From: Paucibacter_B soli
Lineage (GTDB): Bacteria; Pseudomonadota; Gammaproteobacteria; Burkholderiales; Burkholderiaceae_C
Length of the DNA stretch: 64,000 nucleotides
NCBI RefSeq assembly: GCF_037482845.1
Contig: NZ_JBBHJW010000002.1
Span: forward strand, 372,001-436,000
Reading direction: 5' to 3'
Below the pieces are notes generated by a model. The model was not told the origin of the DNA. It saw nothing but the letters and a program-made list of their open reading frames with translations, and ran no database searches. Position numbers and translations under genes: made by a program. Positions 60,744 through 64,000 of this stretch are shown here, in pieces. How positions within the stretch are numbered: position 1 is the stretch's first letter; every line of letters starts with the position of its first letter.

Positions 60744-60893
60744 ATGTGGAAACTGCTCCTCGCCTTCGTGATCTTTGCCGCCCTGGCGCTGTTCGTGCTG
60801 ACCAAGAGTGGCGGCAATATCGACATGGGTGGCGAGAAGCACGAGGTCGCCGCGCCGCATGCCGAGGCCCCGGCATCCGCTGCCTCCAACTGA
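60744..60893 (+). CDS. 49-residue single-span membrane protein
   Basis: A short gene encoding MWKLLLAFVIFAALALFV, a polar segment TKSGGNIDMGGEKHEV and an Ala/Pro/His tail. One N-terminal membrane helix with a small periplasmic or cytoplasmic tail. I recall similar tiny proteins in Burkholderiales. It ends 55 bases before narX. A weak GGGAAC lies upstream of the ATG. Confidence 0.65.
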   Translation: MWKLLLAFVIFAALALFVLTKSGGNIDMGGEKHEVAAPHAEAPASAASN

Positions 60894-60900
60894 GCCTCGC

Positions 60901-60914
60901 TTGATCTTCGTCAA
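60901..60914 (+). promoter_or_regulatory. FNR-like site before narX
   Basis: TTGAT-CTTC-GTCAA matches the FNR/ANR consensus TTGAT-N4-ATCAA at nine of ten positions. Its centre is 41-42 bases before the narX ATG, the usual activating distance from a start site if the transcript is nearly leaderless. Confidence 0.55.
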
Positions 60915-60948
60915 GCCATAAGCCGGCGCGGCACCTTAGGGTGTCGCC

Positions 60949-62859
60949 ATGCGCACGCTCCTACGTAGCCTGGCGGGCAAGCTCGCCCTGATCCAGACCA
61001 CCTTTCTGACGGTGGCCCTGGCCTCGATCGCCTTCACTGTCTGGGTTTCCTGGCAGCTGGAAGGCGGCGCCGGCGCGATCAACGAGGCCGGGCGCATGCG
61101 CATGATGACCTACCGCCTGACGCTGGCGCACGAGACTGGCGGCCAGGCCGAGCTGCCCGATGGCGTCGCGGCCTTCGACGCGATGGTGCGCAATCTGCGC
61201 GAGGGCGACCCCTCGCGCCCGCTCTTCATTCCCGACAATGAGGCCTGCGTCGAGCGCTTTGCCGAGGTTGAACGCGCCTGGCAACCGCTGCGCGCAAAGC
61301 TGCTGGCGGAGCAGGGCGGGCCTGCGCTGCGTCAGCAGGCCGACCGTTTCGTCACCACGGTGGACGGCTTCGTCTCGGCCATCGAGCATGCCATCGCCAC
61401 CCGCACCGCGCTGCTGGGCGGGCTGTGTTTCGGGCTGGTCGTGCTGGTGGCGGCGGCCTCGGTGGTGTTCGTCTCGGGCACCCTGATGTGGATCGTGCGG
61501 CCGCTGCAGCGCCTGCGCGACGGCCTGGCCAATATGGCGGCGCGTGACTTCTCGCAGCGCATCGACGAGCGCAATTCGGTCGAGGAGTTCGCCAGCCTGG
61601 CCCAGGGCTTCAACCAGATGGCCGACGCCCTGCAGCGCTCCTATGCGGGCCTGGAGGCCAAGGTGGCGGCCAAGACCGCCAATCTGGCGCAGCAGAACGA
61701 GCGCCTGGCCGCGCTCTACGACGTGGCCCTGCTGGCCGCGCAGAACCACGACAGCATGGAAGAGCTGGCGCAGAGCTTTGCGCAGAAGATCTGCCGCATC
61801 GCCGGGGCCGACGCCGCCGCCGTGCGCCTGGCCACCGAGGACGGCGAGCGCCTGCTGCTGCTGGGCCAGGTGCGCCTGCCGCAGCAGATGCGCGATGCCG
61901 AGCATTGCGTGCGCGTGGGCGAATGCGCCTGCGGCGAGCACCTCGAAACCGCGCCGGGTGCGCGCGTCATTCCGATCCGCCAGCTGGGCCCGCGCACGCT
62001 GCGGCATTGCGAGGCGGCCGGCTACCAGACCGTGGTCGCCATCCCCATGCGCACCCAGCAGCGCACCCATGGCGAGGTGGAGCTGTTCTTCTACGGCGAG
62101 CGCCCCATCCCCGACGCCGAGCGGCATCTGCTCGATGCCCTGGTGGGCCAGGTGGCCTCGCAGCTGGAGAACCTGCGGCTGGCGGCGCGCGACCGTGAGA
62201 TGGCGATCAGCGAGGAACGCAATCTGCTGGCGCAGGAGCTGCACGATTCGATCGCGCAGTCGCTCGCCTTTCTGAAGATCCAGGTGCAGCTGCTGCGCAG
62301 TGCCCTGGCCAAGCAACGTGCCGAGGAAGTGGAGCGCACCCTGGGCGAGATCGATGCCGGCGTGCGCGAGAGCTATGCCGATGTGCGCGAGCTGCTCTTG
62401 CACTTCCGCACCCGCGCCGGCCATGAGGACATCGAGCATGCGCTGCGCACCACGCTCTCCAAGTTCGAGCTGCAGAGCGGCCTGACGGCGCGCCTGGTGG
62501 TCAGCGGCCAAGGTGTGCCCTTGCCGCCCGACGAGCAGATCCAGGTGCTGCACATCGTGCAGGAAGCGCTGTCCAACGTGCGCAAGCATGCCGGTGCGCG
62601 CCGCGTCGAGTTGCGCGTGCTGGCGGGGCCGCAATGGCGCTTCGAGGTCTGGGATGATGGTGCCGGCTTTGATGTGTCGGGCAATGCCGCCGACGAAACC
62701 CATGTGGGCCTGCATATCATGCGCGAGCGCGCCGCCCGCATCGGCGCACGCCTGGAGATCCGCAGTTCGGCCGGCCAGGGCACCCAGGTCAGCCTGCTGT
62801 TGCCGCCGCGCCAGGAGCGCCAGGCCGACACGCATGAACCGCAACGAGAAAGCGCATGA
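60949..62859 (+). CDS. narX: Nitrate/nitrite sensor histidine kinase NarX
   Basis: A 636-residue membrane kinase: first span about 12-35, a P-box-like nitrate-binding segment (INEAGRMRMMTYRL, about 44-57), second span about 147-175, HAMP linker, a central cysteine module (CVRVGECACGEHL) and a HisKA_3-type H-box (ERNLLAQELHDSIAQSL) before the ATPase domain (EALSNVRKHA, DDGAGF). It would sense nitrate and phosphorylate the response regulator. Overlaps narL by four bases. Confidence 0.9.
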   Translation: MRTLLRSLAGKLALIQTTFLTVALASIAFTVWVSWQLEGGAGAINEAGRMRMMTYRLTLAHETGGQAELPDGVAAFDAMVRNLREGDPSRPLFIPDNEACVERFAEVERAWQPLRAKLLAEQGGPALRQQADRFVTTVDGFVSAIEHAIATRTALLGGLCFGLVVLVAAASVVFVSGTLMWIVRPLQRLRDGLANMAARDFSQRIDERNSVEEFASLAQGFNQMADALQRSYAGLEAKVAAKTANLAQQNERLAALYDVALLAAQNHDSMEELAQSFAQKICRIAGADAAAVRLATEDGERLLLLGQVRLPQQMRDAEHCVRVGECACGEHLETAPGARVIPIRQLGPRTLRHCEAAGYQTVVAIPMRTQQRTHGEVELFFYGERPIPDAERHLLDALVGQVASQLENLRLAARDREMAISEERNLLAQELHDSIAQSLAFLKIQVQLLRSALAKQRAEEVERTLGEIDAGVRESYADVRELLLHFRTRAGHEDIEHALRTTLSKFELQSGLTARLVVSGQGVPLPPDEQIQVLHIVQEALSNVRKHAGARRVELRVLAGPQWRFEVWDDGAGFDVSGNAADETHVGLHIMRERAARIGARLEIRSSAGQGTQVSLLLPPRQERQADTHEPQRESA

Positions 62860-63554
62860 GCCAGCTGCCCGAGAAGATTCGCGTCATGGTGGTCGATGAC
62901 CACAGCCTGTTCCGCCGCGGCCTCACCGCCCTGCTGGCCCATGAGGAAGGGCTGGACGTGGTGGGCGAGGCCAGCGACGGCAGCGAGGCGCTGCGCCATG
63001 TGGCCGCGCTCAGGCCCGACGTGATGCTGCTGGACAACCATATGCCGGGCGTGCGTGGCGTCGATCTGCTGCCGGGCCTGCTGGAGGCCGCGCCCGAGAC
63101 GCGCTTCATCATGCTGACCGTCAGCGAGGACGAGGACGACCTGGCGGCCGCGCTGCGCGCCGGTGCGGTGGGCTATCTGCTCAAGACCATCGACGGCCAG
63201 GAGCTCGCCGCGGCGATACGCCGCGCGGTGTGCGGCGAATCGGTGGTCAGCCCCGAGATGACGCACAAGCTGGTGCGCGCCTTCAAGGCCAGCGTGGCCG
63301 CGCCGACGGCGGGCGCGGCGGCCAGCGGCCAGGCCGAACGCGATGCAGCCCTCGCCACGCTCTCGCCGCGCGAGCAGGACATCCTGCGCGAGATCGCGCG
63401 CGGTGCCAGCAACAAGGAGATCGCGCGCGCCCTCGACATCGCCGAGACCACCGTGAAGATCCATGTGCAGCACATCCTGCGCAAGCTCGACCTCAGCTCG
63501 CGCGTGCAGGTGGCCGTGTGGGCCAGCGAACGGGGCCTGTTCAGCGGGCAGTGA
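62856..63554 (+). CDS. narL: Nitrate/nitrite response regulator NarL
   Basis: A 232-residue response regulator: receiver domain with the acidic pocket VVDDH, phospho-acceptor Asp60 in MLLDNHMPG and Lys in LLKTIDG; then a LuxR-type helix-turn-helix (LSPREQDILREIARGASNKEIARALDIAETTVKIHVQHIL). Activates respiratory nitrate genes, which are outside the window. Confidence 0.92.
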   Translation: MSQLPEKIRVMVVDDHSLFRRGLTALLAHEEGLDVVGEASDGSEALRHVAALRPDVMLLDNHMPGVRGVDLLPGLLEAAPETRFIMLTVSEDEDDLAAALRAGAVGYLLKTIDGQELAAAIRRAVCGESVVSPEMTHKLVRAFKASVAAPTAGAAASGQAERDAALATLSPREQDILREIARGASNKEIARALDIAETTVKIHVQHILRKLDLSSRVQVAVWASERGLFSGQ

Positions 63555-63562
63555 GGGCGCGC

Positions 63563-63576
63563 TTGATCGCGAGCAA
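63563..63576 (+). promoter_or_regulatory. FNR-like site before ubiU
   Basis: TTGAT-CGCG-AGCAA matches the FNR consensus at nine of ten positions. Centre about 96 bases before the ubiU ATG. A -10-like TAGATT lies at 63622-63627, and a CATGCC/GGCATG inverted repeat at 63603-63617. Confidence 0.45.
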
Positions 63577-63665
63577 GTCGGGCTGTTGAGACAGCACAAA
63601 ACCATGCCGCGGGCATGCGCCTAGATTTCACAGCCTTGCCGCGCCGCGGCGACTACCTGTGATTC

Positions 63666-64000
63666 ATGGCCTCGCCCGCAACCCACCACAAACCCGATCT
63701 CGTCTGCCCCGCCGGCTCGCTGCGAGCCCTCACCCTGGCCATCGACGCCGGTGCCGATGCCGTCTACCTCGGGCTCAAGGACGCCACCAACGCGCGCAAT
63801 TTCGCCGGCCTGAATTTTGACGATGCCCAGGTGCGCGAGGGCGTGAGCTATGCGCATGCCAGAGGCCGCCAGGTGCTGATGGCGCTCAACACGTACGCCG
63901 ATGCGCGCGATGACGGGCCCTGGCGCCGCGCCGTCGACCGCGCCGCCGAACTCGGCGCCGATGCGCTGATCGTGGCCGACAGCGCGGTGCTGGCCTATGC
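63666..64000 (+). CDS. ubiU: UbiU-type U32 peptidase-family protein, truncated by window end
   Basis: The first 111 residues of a U32-family protein, running off the window. The start PDLVCPAGSLRALTLAIDAGADAVYLGLKDATNARNFAGLNF, and LNTYADARDDGPW, match UbiU (YhbU), which with UbiV hydroxylates the ubiquinone ring without oxygen through a Fe-S cluster and prephenate. The C-terminal half with the cluster cysteines is not seen. Next to narXL and behind an FNR-like box, it fits anaerobic ubiquinone synthesis. Confidence 0.85.
   Translation, partial: MASPATHHKPDLVCPAGSLRALTLAIDAGADAVYLGLKDATNARNFAGLNFDDAQVREGVSYAHARGRQVLMALNTYADARDDGPWRRAVDRAAELGADALIVADSAVLAY

Noticed and set aside
1..64000. CRISPR array, prophage, insertion sequence, tRNA or rRNA genes
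   Set aside because: I saw no regularly spaced repeats, integrase or transposase proteins, terminal inverted repeats, or tRNA T-loop sequences in a cloverleaf context. A tRNA-finding program could overturn this.

Overview
The window is a stretch of ordinary-looking chromosome from a GC-rich betaproteobacterium (about two thirds G+C by eye). The gene sets and order point to Burkholderiales, most likely the Roseateles / Paucibacter / Rubrivivax group: argD-argF next to a DUF3579 gene, rpsT-murJ, hda-HAD-pcnB-folK, rpsP-rimM-trmD-rplS, and narXL next to ubiU. The genus is an inference from remembered gene order and protein style, not from a search. I saw no rRNA or tRNA gene, insertion sequence, prophage or CRISPR array.

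Layout. 0-15 kb: a transglutaminase-like/TPR lipoprotein, a sterol-desaturase-like enzyme with a YkgJ-type cysteine-cluster protein, a cupredoxin-like periplasmic protein, a very large PrsT-type TPR lipoprotein, a Ser/Thr kinase fused to a universal-stress domain paired with a metallophosphatase, arginine genes argD-argF, a zinc carboxypeptidase and an alpha/beta hydrolase. 14.5-28.5 kb: housekeeping genes (rpsT, murJ, SirB1, AI-2E permease, hda, HAD, pcnB, folK, a Pit phosphate transporter with its PhoU-like partner, rpsP-rimM-trmD-rplS, a CoA-type Nudix hydrolase, CobD/CbiB-like). 29-40.6 kb: an S9 peptidase, a Tim44-domain protein, an SDR, a pseudouridine synthase coupled to a dual-specificity phosphatase, then a tight accessory operon (VOC protein, questin-oxidase-like protein, MFS exporter, SufR-like cysteine-rich regulator) behind an AT-rich operator-like element. 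40.6-48.3 kb: a complete reductive pyrimidine catabolism operon (preT-preA-NCS1 transporter-dihydropyrimidinase-carbamoylase) divergent from a TetR/RutR-like regulator, with two RutR-like palindromes between them. 48.3-56.3 kb: small conserved proteins, HCCA isomerase, a chemoreceptor, an ABC-2 type exporter and an MHS-type MFS permease with a long insert. 56.5-60.6 kb: a five-gene minor-pilin operon (pilE-like, fimT, pilW, pilX, pilV) without pilY1. 60.7-64 kb: a 49-residue membrane protein, narX-narL and the start of ubiU, with FNR-like boxes before narX and before ubiU.

Working together. The pyrimidine operon would import uracil/thymine-type bases, reduce them, open the ring and release beta-alanine-type products and ammonia. 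NarXL plus ubiU points to nitrate-responsive anaerobic respiration with oxygen-independent ubiquinone synthesis. The minor pilins would prime and cap type IV pili.

The most unexpected signal is a short word, CAGGTCTTGC, usually preceded by GGGT or GGGC. It occurs nine times exactly (plus one near match), inside unrelated genes and in more than one reading frame, far more often than base composition predicts. Other points of interest are the VOC/questin-oxidase operon with its operator-like repeats, and the unusually long cysteine-containing PilX and PilV.
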